A DNA stretch of 43,538 nt from Fidelibacterota bacterium. Lineage in GTDB: Bacteria > Verrucomicrobiota > Kiritimatiellia > JAIPIQ01. Positions 9,221-17,171 of the stretch are shown piece by piece. The notes beneath the pieces are model-generated. The model was given only the letters and a program-made list of their open reading frames with translations, was not told the DNA's origin and ran no database searches. The stretch's first letter is position 1. Each line of letters starts with the position of its first letter. The stretch spans positions 1-43,538 of the forward strand of contig JAIPIQ010000003.1 of the NCBI GenBank assembly GCA_021734645.1. The letters are read 5' to 3'. The translations under genes and the position numbers were made by a program.

Positions 9221-10675
9221 TTATGGAGTTTCCGGCGCGGGGTGGCTGCCGGTTGCCGCCGGACTCCACCCCCCGCCGAACGCCTTGTACACCGCCACCC
9301 ACTGCGCCGCCAACTGCCCCTGGGATTGGGCCAGCGCGTCCTGGTGCGCGGCCAACTGGCGCTGCATATCCAAGACATTCTGGAAATCCGTCAACCCGCT
9401 GCGGTACAGTTCGTTCACCAGCGTCACGGATTGGTCGGCGGCGGCCACCGCGGCTTGCAGCGCCTCGAGGCGCTCGGCCTCGCGCTGATGCGCGGCCAGG
9501 GCGTTCTCGCATTCGCGGTAGGCGGCCAACACAGTTTGTTCGTACTGGGCCAGGGTGGCCCGGGTGGCGGCCTCCTCGGCGCGCACCCGATTGCGCACGC
9601 GCCCGGCATTGAAGATGGACCAGGACAGGCTGGGGCCCAGGTTGTAATTCAGGGCGGCGGGGCGGAAGACTTCGGCGGAATAGGTCGAGGCGACGGCGAA
9701 GGCGCCGTTGAGGGTCAGCAGTGGGTAATAGTCGGCGCGGGCGACGCCGATGCGGGCGGTTTGGGCGGCGAGGTTACGTTCCGCGGCGCGGATATCGGGT
9801 CGGCGGCGCAGCAACTCGGCGGGGAGCAGGGCGGGCGGGGCGGCGGCTTGGGGCACGGGGCCGGGCGTGAGTAAATGGTCGTGGGCGCCGGGCAGGTTGC
9901 CGGTCAGCAGGCAGAGGGCGTTGAGGGCCTCGGTGATCCGTGCCCGGATCCGGGGGGTCTGGGCGGTGGTGGCGGCCAGATTCAATTTGGCCTGGTGCAC
10001 GTCCAACTCGCCGGTCAGCCCGGCCTCGAACCGCTCGCGAGTCATCTCGAGTGTCTCCGCCTGCAGCGCCAGATTCTGCTCGGCATACGCCAACTGCTGC
10101 TGGGCCGTCCGCAGCAGAATATATTCAGCGGCCACCTGCGCCTGCAGCATGACGAGCAAGTGTCGCACGTCTTCGAGCGCCGCTTGCATTTCACCCCGCG
10201 CCGCTTCGCGCCCGCGCCGCACCCGCCCCCAGAGGTCCAACTCCCACGTCATCGTAAAGCCGCCCTGATACAACCAGCCCGGATTATCCGTGCTCTCGAA
10301 CGCCAGCGGCACATGCACCCGCTCACTGCGGCGATCCCAAGCCACCCCTGCCTGCGCGCTCACCGCCGGATAGAAACCTGCTCGCGCAATGCCGTAAGCC
10401 GCCAGATAGCCATCGAAACGCCCCACCGCCGCCGCCAGGCTCCGATTCTGCTCCCGCGTTGCCGTAACCAACCCGGTCAAGTCCGGATCATCGAATACCT
10501 GCCACCAAGCAGCCAACGCCTCCGGCTCGGAGGCCTCACCCGCCGCCGCCTGCCAACGGGTGGGCGTTGTTACTCGCGGCGCCTCGTAATCCGGCCCCAC
10601 CGTCAGGCACCCCGCCAGGCAGCACGCCCCGAAGCTCCACACCCCCCCCACTCCAATCCGCTTCAAGCGCTTCAT
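9221..10675 (-). CDS. RND outer-membrane factor lipoprotein (TolC/OprM-like, NodT family)
   Basis: 484-residue outer-membrane channel. The start at 10675 gives a lipoprotein signal peptide ending in the lipobox LAGC (residues ~19-22), followed by 'LTVGPDYEAP', the hallmark opening of NodT/OprM-type proteins. Two repeats of the OEP domain follow: long amphipathic helices with 'AAYGIARAGFYPAVSAQAG' and 'AQTARIGVARADYYPLLTL', the duplicated 'iG.AradyyP.l' pattern. A Shine-Dalgarno GGAGA lies inside the end of the preceding metallo-beta-lactamase-fold gene, which stops two bases before this start, so the two are almost certainly co-translated. It forms the exit duct for the pump encoded immediately downstream. 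Confidence 0.92.
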   Translation of the reverse strand: MKRLKRIGVGGVWSFGACCLAGCLTVGPDYEAPRVTTPTRWQAAAGEASEPEALAAWWQVFDDPDLTGLVTATREQNRSLAAAVGRFDGYLAAYGIARAGFYPAVSAQAGVAWDRRSERVHVPLAFESTDNPGWLYQGGFTMTWELDLWGRVRRGREAARGEMQAALEDVRHLLVMLQAQVAAEYILLRTAQQQLAYAEQNLALQAETLEMTRERFEAGLTGELDVHQAKLNLAATTAQTPRIRARITEALNALCLLTGNLPGAHDHLLTPGPVPQAAAPPALLPAELLRRRPDIRAAERNLAAQTARIGVARADYYPLLTLNGAFAVASTYSAEVFRPAALNYNLGPSLSWSIFNAGRVRNRVRAEEAATRATLAQYEQTVLAAYRECENALAAHQREAERLEALQAAVAAADQSVTLVNELYRSGLTDFQNVLDMQRQLAAHQDALAQSQGQLAAQWVAVYKAFGGGWSPAATGSHPAPETP

Positions 10676-10677
10676 TT

Positions 10678-11496
10678 TTATTTCGTCTCCGGCTGATTCG
10701 CCATACTGAAACGCGCGCCCTCCCAGACGGCACTGATCCGGTCGGGATAGGTGCCGCTCAGCAGCACCTCGGCCAGCCCTGCGGCCCGCAGGGCGCGCGC
10801 CAGGGTTTCGCGGGCCAGGTCGGCCGCGTTGCAATCACGGCTCAGATGGGCCAGAAAGACCTGGCGCAGATGGCCGCCGCGGGCCAGCTCGACCACCAGT
10901 TCCGCGGCGCCGTCATTGGACAGATGGCCCTGGCGGCCGGCGATGCGCTGCTTGAGGGACCAGGGCCGGTCCGCCGCCCGCAGCAATTCGAGGTCGTGGT
11001 TGGTTTCGAGCACGAGGGCCTGGCAGGTCCGCAGGCGTTCGCGGACCACGTGGGTGGTCATGCCCAGGTCGGTCACGATGCCGACGCAACAGGCGGCCGC
11101 CCGCAGCACGAAGGCGACCGGTTCGTAGGCGTCGTGGGGCACGGCAAAGGGTTCGAGGGTCAGGTCGCCGATGGTGAACGGCGCGCCGGTGGTAAACAAC
11201 GTCCAGGGCAGATCCAGCTTGGGTTGCCGCCGCCGCAGGCCATCCACCGTGCCGCGGTTGGCGTACAGGGGCATGCCGTAGCGCCGGTGCAGCACGCCCA
11301 GGCCCGTGGTGTGGTCGGAATGCTCGTGACTGACGACGATCGCCTGCAGCGCCGCCGGATCGAGGCCCAGACGCGCCAGGCGGCGGCTGGTCTCGCGCGC
11401 GCTCAGGCCCGCGTCAATCAGCACGGTCGTGCGCGGCGTGCGCACCAGTGTACAATTGCCGCTGCTGCCGCTGGCCAAAACGCAAATCTGCATCAT
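10678..11496 (-). CDS. Metallo-beta-lactamase-fold hydrolase, YycJ/WalJ type
   Basis: 272-residue cytoplasmic protein of the MBL fold. The metal site HEHSDH is at residues 57-62, and a further 'TDLGMTT' (Asp) and 'ETNHD', 'AHLSRDCN' (His) supply the remaining ligands. The opening 'ICVLASGSSGNCTLV' is characteristic of the YycJ/WalJ group, proposed nucleases or hydrolases linked to DNA repair and cell-wall signalling in Firmicutes. Two ATGs stand at the start (11496 and 11493); the GGAG spacing suits the second better. It sits between guaB (31-base gap) and the exporter genes (2-base gap); that position looks like operon packing rather than a functional link, though it could be both. Confidence 0.88.
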   Translation of the reverse strand: MMQICVLASGSSGNCTLVRTPRTTVLIDAGLSARETSRRLARLGLDPAALQAIVVSHEHSDHTTGLGVLHRRYGMPLYANRGTVDGLRRRQPKLDLPWTLFTTGAPFTIGDLTLEPFAVPHDAYEPVAFVLRAAACCVGIVTDLGMTTHVVRERLRTCQALVLETNHDLELLRAADRPWSLKQRIAGRQGHLSNDGAAELVVELARGGHLRQVFLAHLSRDCNAADLARETLARALRAAGLAEVLLSGTYPDRISAVWEGARFSMANQPETK

Positions 11497-11527
11497 TGCT
11501 CCGCCGGGACGCGCCGCGCGCGCCGGG

Positions 11528-13018
11528 TCAAGTCCGGTAATTCGGGGCTTCCTTGGTGATGGTCACGTCGTGGGCGTGGCCCTCGAGCACCCCGGCGTGC
11601 GTGATGCGCAGCAGGCGCCCGCGGGCGCGCAGATCGGATACCGTCCGGCAGCCGCAATAGCCCAGGGCCGCGCGCAGCCCGCCGCCGAACTGGCGCAGCA
11701 CCTTGTCGGCCGTGCCCGCATAGGGCACCAGGCCCTCGATCCCCTGGGGCACCAGATCGTCCTCGGCCGCGTCCGGCTGGCCGTAGCGCTCGCGACTGCC
11801 GGCCCGGCTCTTCATGGCATCCAGACTACCCATGCCCCGATAGACCACGTACTGCCGCCCCTGGCTGATGATTTTCTCGCCGGGACTTTCCTCGGTGCGC
11901 GCCAGAATCGAGCCCATCATGACCGCTTCCGCGCCGGCCACCAAGGCCTTGGGCACGTCGCCGGAATGGCGGATGCCACCGTCGGAAATCACCGGAATCC
12001 GGTCTTCGAGCGCCGCCGCGCAGTGATAGACCGCCGTCAATTGGGGGATGCCCACCCCGGCCACCACCCGCGTGGTGCAAATCGAGCCCGGGCCGATTCC
12101 GACCTTGACCGCATCCGCCCCGGCGGCTTCGAGGGCCAGGGCCGCCTCGCCGGTGACAATATTGCCGGCGATCACATCCCGCTCCGGGTAGTGGGTTTTG
12201 AGCCAGCGCACCATTTCGAGTACGCCGGCCGAGTGGCCGTGGGCCGTATCCACCACGAAGACATCTACTTCAGCGGCCGCCAGGGCTTCCGCCCGGGCGT
12301 GGTCGGCGGGTCCCAGGGCGGCGCCGACCCGCAGGCGATAGGCTTCATCGCGTGTATAGAGCGGATGCTCCTGGCGGATCAGGGCCTGGACGTCCGCAAA
12401 ACTATAGAGCCCGACCAGTTTGCCGGCGGCCACCAGGGGCAACTTGCCGATCCGGTGTTCGATCATGAGGTCATAGGCTTCGGCCAGGGTGGTTTCCGGC
12501 GGGGCGGTAATCACCTTGCGGGTCATGATCTGGGTCACCGGCGTATCCAGGTCACGCGCGAACTTGACATCCGCGGCCGTCACAATCCCCACGAGTTCGC
12601 CCGCGGCATTCAGGATCGGAAAGCCGCTGAAGGTATACCCGCGCCGATCGCGCTCGGCCTGAATATGCCGCAGGGTGACATCGTCCTGAAACGTGACCGG
12701 GCGGGCGATCAGTCCGTTCAAGTGCTGCTTGACGGCCCGCACGTGCCGGGCCTGTTCCTCGGGATCAAGGTTCTTGTGAATGATGCCCAACCCGCCGTTC
12801 ATGGCCATCGCAATGGCCATGCGGCGTTCGGTGACCGTATCCATCGCCGCGCTCAGGAACGGGATATTGAGCTCGATCCGCCGGGTGAGCCGGGTGCGCA
12901 ATTCCGTCTCGTGGGGCAGAAAATCGGCGTATTGGGTTACGAGGGTGACATCGTCAAAGGTCAAGGCTTCGTGGGGGAATTGGGCCATCAAGGCGTCCAC
13001 GGCGGCGTTGCGGGGCAT
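11528..13018 (-). CDS. guaB: Inosine-5'-monophosphate dehydrogenase
   Basis: 496-residue cytoplasmic enzyme converting IMP to XMP with NAD+, the committed step of GMP synthesis. The TIM barrel is interrupted by two CBS motifs (about residues 105-215, with '[18 protein letters not shown]' and '[18 protein letters not shown]'). The active-site loop 'GPGSICTTR' has the catalytic Cys at residue 314, followed by '[16 protein letters not shown]' for phosphate binding and the flap '[11 protein letters not shown]' with its Arg-Tyr pair. Length and all motifs are normal, so it should be functional. It is the second gene of a six-gene minus-strand run. Confidence 0.97.
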   Translation of the reverse strand: MPRNAAVDALMAQFPHEALTFDDVTLVTQYADFLPHETELRTRLTRRIELNIPFLSAAMDTVTERRMAIAMAMNGGLGIIHKNLDPEEQARHVRAVKQHLNGLIARPVTFQDDVTLRHIQAERDRRGYTFSGFPILNAAGELVGIVTAADVKFARDLDTPVTQIMTRKVITAPPETTLAEAYDLMIEHRIGKLPLVAAGKLVGLYSFADVQALIRQEHPLYTRDEAYRLRVGAALGPADHARAEALAAAEVDVFVVDTAHGHSAGVLEMVRWLKTHYPERDVIAGNIVTGEAALALEAAGADAVKVGIGPGSICTTRVVAGVGIPQLTAVYHCAAALEDRIPVISDGGIRHSGDVPKALVAGAEAVMMGSILARTEESPGEKIISQGRQYVVYRGMGSLDAMKSRAGSRERYGQPDAAEDDLVPQGIEGLVPYAGTADKVLRQFGGGLRAALGYCGCRTVSDLRARGRLLRITHAGVLEGHAHDVTITKEAPNYRT

Positions 13019-13049
13019 GAGGGGCTACTCCTTGCTCAGGCGCTGGTCA

Positions 13050-13793
13050 TCAGCGGGTGGGGGCGGCGGCTTCGCGCAGACGGCGGTCCGCCAGTTGTTC
13101 GAGATAGGCATCGCGATAGGCGGGCTCGCAGCGGATGCGGGTCGTGCCATCGAGGTTGCGCAGGGCGACTTCGACCGGTTCGCCGTCCCGCAGGACCACC
13201 ACCGAATCGGTCTTGCGGCCCAAGTAGGCGCCGCGATGGAGGCGGCCGGTCACTTCGCGCAGGGCCACGCGTTCGTCCTGTTGGAAAAGCGGATGGGTTT
13301 CATCAAGCTGGCGGCGCAGTTCAGCCAACAGGCGGGCCCGCTGTTGCTCGGGCGTCGGTCCCGTGGCCGGACGCGCAGCCGCCGGGCGCGCGGTCTGCTC
13401 GAGGGCGGCCGGGGCCGACTCCGCCACCGCTGCGGTATTTTCGCGGCGGGCGCCCGCCGCGCCCGGCGGGGCAGCCCACTCCGGGGCGTAGACCGCCACC
13501 GGATCCGGCGCCGGCTGCACGCCGGGACGCCACAACAACCAGGCGCCCAGCAACGTCAATACCGCCGCCAGTACGCCGGACGGCAACCCGGCCAGCACCA
13601 AACGCCCAAAAGACGGCCCGCCAGCCAATGGCGGGCGCCCCGCCCCGGACGGCGCCGCCTCGGCGGCCGCAATCGGCGCCGCGGCGCTCACGCGCTTGCC
13701 GCAGGCTGGACAGGACACCCCCTGCCGCAGCGCCTCCGGCGCCGCATACACGATCTGCCCGCAAAATCCACATGCCACGGATTGTTCCGTCAT
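13050..13793 (-). CDS. Zinc-ribbon, single-pass membrane protein of unknown function
   Basis: 247-residue protein. The N-terminus carries a zinc-ribbon pattern, CGFC at residues 8-11 and CPAC at 28-31, like the short 'double CxxC' domains often put in front of membrane helices. One hydrophobic helix follows at about 67-90 ('LVLAGLPSGVLAAVLTLLGAWLLW'), then an Ala/Pro-rich linker and a charged C-terminal domain (about 150-247) rich in Arg, Glu and Leu. That domain contains 'GRKTDSVVVLRDGEPVEVALRNLDG', split here as two strands. AGGAG sits 14 bases before the ATG. It is the first gene of the run leading to guaB and the exporter. I do not recognise a family for the C-terminal part. Confidence 0.65.
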   Translation of the reverse strand: MTEQSVACGFCGQIVYAAPEALRQGVSCPACGKRVSAAAPIAAAEAAPSGAGRPPLAGGPSFGRLVLAGLPSGVLAAVLTLLGAWLLWRPGVQPAPDPVAVYAPEWAAPPGAAGARRENTAAVAESAPAALEQTARPAAARPATGPTPEQQRARLLAELRRQLDETHPLFQQDERVALREVTGRLHRGAYLGRKTDSVVVLRDGEPVEVALRNLDGTTRIRCEPAYRDAYLEQLADRRLREAAAPTR

Positions 13794-13957
13794 ATGAGTT
13801 CCTAGCTCCTGTTTTGGGTCTTGTAGGTTCTTTCCCCTTGCGCCGCAAGCAAAATCGAGCAGAATGCCGTTTCCGGCGGACAGTCGCCGGGTAACGCCGG
13901 ACCCCCGGCTGTCAAGGGCTTAACGGAGGGGTCCAAGGTCTGGGCCAAGTTATGGGT

Positions 13958-13986
13958 TTGACCGCACAGACCCTGAATTGTATTAT
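13958..13986 (+). promoter_or_regulatory. Sigma70-type promoter in front of the LRR protein gene
   Basis: TTGACC at 13958-13963 and TATTAT at 13981-13986 are separated by exactly 17 bases. The predicted transcription start, six to eight bases after the -10 box, falls at or next to the ATG at 13993, and no Shine-Dalgarno sequence stands in front of that ATG. The mRNA may therefore be leaderless. Confidence 0.55.
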
Positions 13987-13992
13987 AAGCAG

Positions 13993-15780
13993 ATGATATT
14001 ATCGTATCGTAGATGTGGATTGGCGTTGGTCGGTGTGGCTTTATGCTGCGCGCTGTTCGCTGGTTTGGCTTGTGCGGATTTCACTTATACGACGAATTAT
14101 TTCGGAACAACCGCCACCATCACAGGCTACACCGGACCCGGCGGCGTCGTGGTGATCCCCGGTGATTTGGACGGAAAACCCGTTGTTGCGATCGGCAATG
14201 GGGCTTTTCAAAATCAGATCTCCATCACTGATATTATTGTGCCCGATGGCATTTCGCAGGTGGGCCGGGATGCATTGGCGGGGTGCATCACGCTCACGAA
14301 TGTCCTGCTGGGTGCAGACATCACCGACATTTCCGACGGCCTTTTTTCAGGGTGCGTCAGTCTCAGCCACATTCAGTGGACCGGAGCCATCAACCAGCTT
14401 GGCCGCGGCGCCTTCCGTAACTGCAAGAGCCTGGCGAACATGGTGATCCCGCCGTCGGTCACTCAGGTGCTCATGGACGTTTTCTCAGGATGCGAGGGGC
14501 TGACAAACGTGGTGCTGCACAACGCTGTGACGAGCATCGGCGCCAACGCGTTTAGTCACTGCACGGGGCTGAGTGAGATCATCATTCCCGCGTCTGTGAC
14601 GGCCATGGGGGCGTCGTCGTTTTGGAATTGCACGGGCTTGACGTTCATTGTCGTTGACGACGCGAATCCCGCTTTCGTGTCGGTAGACGGCGTCCTGTAC
14701 AACAAGTCACAAACTACACTTATTTTGTATCCGCCAGCGCGGGCCGGGCACTATGTATTTCCGGAAACCGTCACGCACATTGGTGACCATGCCTTCATGC
14801 ATGTGTCCGGTCTGACGCATCTATCCATTCCGGCAGGAATGCTAAGCATCGGAGAAGGGGCTTTTCGCAACAGCCCTCATCTTGCTTCCGTGGAGGTGCC
14901 AAGTACCGCAACACAGATCGGGGCCAATGCATTCTTGGGCTGTACGGCCCTGAACGCTATTAAGGTGAACGCGCTCAATCCGGTTTATTCCGATATCGAC
15001 GGGGTGCTCTTCTCCAAGGACTTGACCGAATTGATTCGTTTTCCCGGCGCACGGCCCGGAGACCCGTATGTCATACCCACCGGCGTCACGCAGGTGGTGG
15101 CGCAGGCCTTTTCGTCCAGCGCCGGACTGCGGGGCGTGGAATTTCCGTCTACGATCCGGCACGTGCAGGCAGCCGCCTTCGAAGGATGTGTATCACTGGC
15201 GGAAGTGGACTTGCCGCCGGGCCTGACAACCATTGCCTCTGCGCTATTCTTCGGTTGCACGGCGCTGCGCCGGGTGCGGATTCCCGATACGGTAACGTCA
15301 ATCGGGCAATATGCGTTTCTTGGCTGTTCGAGCTTGCCTCGTATTCGGATTCCCGGCAACGTCACCGCCATTGGCGCGGGCCGCGGGGAGACGTTTGCGC
15401 AGTGCGGCAATCTCATGGGAGCGTATTTTGAAGGGGCGCGGCCCTCGCATGGTTCACGGCTCTTTGATGAATCGCTGGATGTCATCGTCTATCGCCTGCC
15501 CGATGCCGCAGGCTGGACGAACGCCCTGTATGCGGATCGCCCGGTACAGATCTGGCTGCCGACGGCGACGATGAGCGGCGACGAAATGCAGCCGGGCTTG
15601 GCGCTTGAGATCGGAGCGGTATGGGCCAACGGCAGGCAACTCATACTGGAGGCACGGGAACAGCTCAACCACGGCGACTGGATCCCTGTCGCGACCAACA
15701 CGACGGCGAACGGCCTGACCACCTTCTCGATCCCCTTGAACCCCGACAGCCCCTCACGGTTTTTCCGCCTGGTCCCTTGA
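13993..15780 (+). CDS. BspA-type leucine-rich-repeat (LRR_5) secreted protein
   Basis: 595-residue exported protein. The first ATG in frame (13993) opens a signal peptide with a basic start and hydrophobic core, ending near 'LACA'. From about residue 60 to 500 it is built of roughly 23-residue repeats with the LRR_5 pattern 'I...AF..C..L..v.ip..vt.IG', for example 'IGANAFSHCTGLSEIIIPASV', 'IGEGAFRNSPHLASVEVP' and 'IGQYAFLGCSSLPRIRIP'. Such proteins are surface or secreted binding proteins in Bacteroides, Treponema and PVC bacteria. The last ~60 residues ('...GDWIPVATNT...SRFFRLVP') match a short C-terminal module common on exported proteins of Verrucomicrobia-like bacteria. It stands alone between two divergent units; ligand unknown. 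Confidence 0.85.
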   Translation: MILSYRRCGLALVGVALCCALFAGLACADFTYTTNYFGTTATITGYTGPGGVVVIPGDLDGKPVVAIGNGAFQNQISITDIIVPDGISQVGRDALAGCITLTNVLLGADITDISDGLFSGCVSLSHIQWTGAINQLGRGAFRNCKSLANMVIPPSVTQVLMDVFSGCEGLTNVVLHNAVTSIGANAFSHCTGLSEIIIPASVTAMGASSFWNCTGLTFIVVDDANPAFVSVDGVLYNKSQTTLILYPPARAGHYVFPETVTHIGDHAFMHVSGLTHLSIPAGMLSIGEGAFRNSPHLASVEVPSTATQIGANAFLGCTALNAIKVNALNPVYSDIDGVLFSKDLTELIRFPGARPGDPYVIPTGVTQVVAQAFSSSAGLRGVEFPSTIRHVQAAAFEGCVSLAEVDLPPGLTTIASALFFGCTALRRVRIPDTVTSIGQYAFLGCSSLPRIRIPGNVTAIGAGRGETFAQCGNLMGAYFEGARPSHGSRLFDESLDVIVYRLPDAAGWTNALYADRPVQIWLPTATMSGDEMQPGLALEIGAVWANGRQLILEAREQLNHGDWIPVATNTTANGLTTFSIPLNPDSPSRFFRLVP

Positions 15781-15846
15781 CCGCACGCCCGTATCAAAAG
15801 AAGGCAGACGTCTATTCCAGGGCATAGAGGCTATTCTCGGCGGACA

Positions 15847-15953
15847 CTACGTCTCTGTCCCCTCTGTCCCATCAAGCCAGTCTCTAGCCTCCGCATGTTG
15901 CGAGAACGATGTAACATGGGCATACACCAGTAATTCGTATCGAGCAGGATCAT
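15847..15953 (-). pseudogene. VapC-like PIN toxin remnant (frameshifted and truncated)
   Basis: The ATG at 15953 overlaps the antitoxin stop (ATGA) and opens with 'MILLDTN', the canonical start of VapC PIN-domain ribonucleases with its first catalytic Asp. One base is then missing (AATTACTGG, about 15930-15935): in the next frame the protein continues 'LLVYAHVTSFSQHAEARDWLDG', exactly what VapC proteins have, and stops at 15847. Only about 35 of the usual ~130 residues remain, and the last residues are encoded by the GGGACAGAGGGGACAGAG repeat. The toxin cannot be active. The PIN family identity is firm from the motif; the nature of the truncating event is inferred. Confidence 0.75.
15857..15870. 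repeat. 14-bp direct repeat, copy 1 (GTCCCCTCTGTCCC)
   Basis: Identical to 16257-16270, exactly 400 bases apart, with the broken VapBC pair between the copies. This copy forms the truncated end of the vapC remnant. On the minus strand it reads GGGACAGAGGGGAC, a motif that recurs in variant form at 34407 and 34729-34750. Confidence 0.8.
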
Positions 15954-16198
15954 CGGTATGCTTCCCCTTCCGCGATGGCCAACGTTTCAGAGACGTCGTC
16001 GATGGTGGCCAGCAGGCACCGACCGAGGGCGACCTCCCGCGTGCGTCCCCCCCGCCGAGCCGGTTGCGTTTCCGCCATGACGCGGAGCCCCTGGCGCAAC
16101 GCCGCATTCACGGCGCCTTTGAGGGTCGTCTTTCGCTCCCGGCGAAGCGTTTCTATCTGCACGGCCACGTCATGGTCCAAGGTCAGTGTCGTTCTCAT
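15950..16198 (-). CDS. VapB-like antitoxin (ribbon-helix-helix type)
   Basis: 82-residue protein starting 'MRTTLTLDHDVAVQIETLRRER' (listed by its key part MRTTLTLD), typical of VapB antitoxins of the DUF2191 type: a beta strand 'TTLTL' for DNA contact followed by 'ALRQGLRVM' helices. The start at 16198 is preferred to 16210 because this family begins MRTT. Its normal partner, a VapC PIN toxin, directly overlaps it by four bases but is broken, so this may be an orphan antitoxin. No clear Shine-Dalgarno was seen. Confidence 0.75.
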   Translation of the reverse strand: MRTTLTLDHDVAVQIETLRRERKTTLKGAVNAALRQGLRVMAETQPARRGGRTREVALGRCLLATIDDVSETLAIAEGEAYR

Positions 16199-16256
16199 GC
16201 ATCCAAACATAGCATGAGTGATGCCTTGATGTCAACCAGGAGAGCGCTACGGCACC

Positions 16257-16270
16257 GTCCCCTCTGTCCC
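16257..16270. repeat. 14-bp direct repeat, copy 2 (GTCCCCTCTGTCCC)
   Basis: Second copy of the repeat at 15857-15870, located upstream of the antitoxin gene in the spacer between it and the start of the next minus-strand gene's 3' end. The spacer 16199-16318 holds nothing else that I can identify. Confidence 0.8.
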
Positions 16271-16318
16271 CGCGCATCGCGGTAAACGTGAAACGGCCGC
16301 TCTGCCCCGCCGGGCGGT

Positions 16319-16909
16319 CTAGCGCCGCGGGCGCGGGCGGCGGAGAGGCCAGCCGCCGGGGGGCAGGGGCGGCTTGGGGGCATCGGGAGCGCGAGGCAGC
16401 TTGGGCCGCTCCGCTTCGACCAAGGCCTGTTCCAAGGCGCGCTGTTGGGACTTGGGCTCGTACTTTTCGGCGACGACGACCCCATTCTCGTCCAGCAGGC
16501 GCACGGCGTATCCCGCAATCTGGTCGGCCACCTGGCCCGTTCGCCGCCCTTGGAATTCTCGCCCGAGGAGCGTGACGGGTTCCGTTTCAACCTTGACGAT
16601 CTGCCCCAAGGGCAGTTGCACGGTCTCGCGGGCGTGAACCGCCGGCAAAACCGCCCCCCCGGAGGCCTCCAACAAGAGCAGCCAGCGGGCGGTCACCTGC
16701 TCCGGGCTCGCGGCTTGCAACCGCCGGAAACTGAACTCGTAGTACACGGATTGCTCCGTCGCGCGGGTTTCCATGCGCCCCACGCTTTGGACATTGCCCC
16801 TCTGCGTCCCCGCAGTCCGGCGCACCCCCTTGATCTCATAGGCCTCCGCGCCCAACACACAACTGACCCCGCCCAGCCAGCCCGCGCACAACCATATCGC
16901 CCATTTCAT
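16319..16909 (-). CDS. Secreted protein of unknown function
   Basis: 196-residue protein with a clear signal peptide (MKWAIWLCAGWLGGVSCVLG, cleavage near 'GAEA'); GAGGTAC precedes the ATG at 16909. The mature part starts 'YEIKGVRRTAGTQRGNVQSVG' (first 21 residues abbreviated: YEIKGV...), then a predicted beta-rich region with 'YYEFSFRRLQ', 'VTARWLLLLEASGG', 'VKVETEPVTLLG' and 'FQGRRTGQVADQIAGYAVRLLD'. It ends in a basic, proline-rich tail ('KPPLPPGGWPLRRPRPRR'). No family is recognised; the strand pattern suggests a small beta sandwich in the periplasm. It is divergently oriented from ilvC. Confidence 0.6.
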   Translation of the reverse strand: MKWAIWLCAGWLGGVSCVLGAEAYEIKGVRRTAGTQRGNVQSVGRMETRATEQSVYYEFSFRRLQAASPEQVTARWLLLLEASGGAVLPAVHARETVQLPLGQIVKVETEPVTLLGREFQGRRTGQVADQIAGYAVRLLDENGVVVAEKYEPKSQQRALEQALVEAERPKLPRAPDAPKPPLPPGGWPLRRPRPRR

Positions 16910-17171
16910 GCCGTACCTCACTTTCACCCAGCCCGGAAACCGTTCAACGGAAATACAGATAGCACCCCGCCCCGCCACCGTCAAGCCGCGACGGCTTCCC
17001 CCAGCGATTTGGGCACAGGTCACGAAAGTTGTCATCTGTGCCCCGCGACTCGACTGGGAAAATTCGAGCCTTGACGGAATGGTGAAATGCGTTAAAAAGT
17101 CGGGATTCAGACTTGCGCCGGAAAAGGGCGCCTAACTTTGGTATGCATAATTGGGATGAAGGAGCAGACTC

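Noticed and set aside
11429-13894. Long plus-strand frame across guaB
   Set aside because: Antisense shadow of guaB; no domain pattern, Gly/Arg/His-rich composition, no Shine-Dalgarno.
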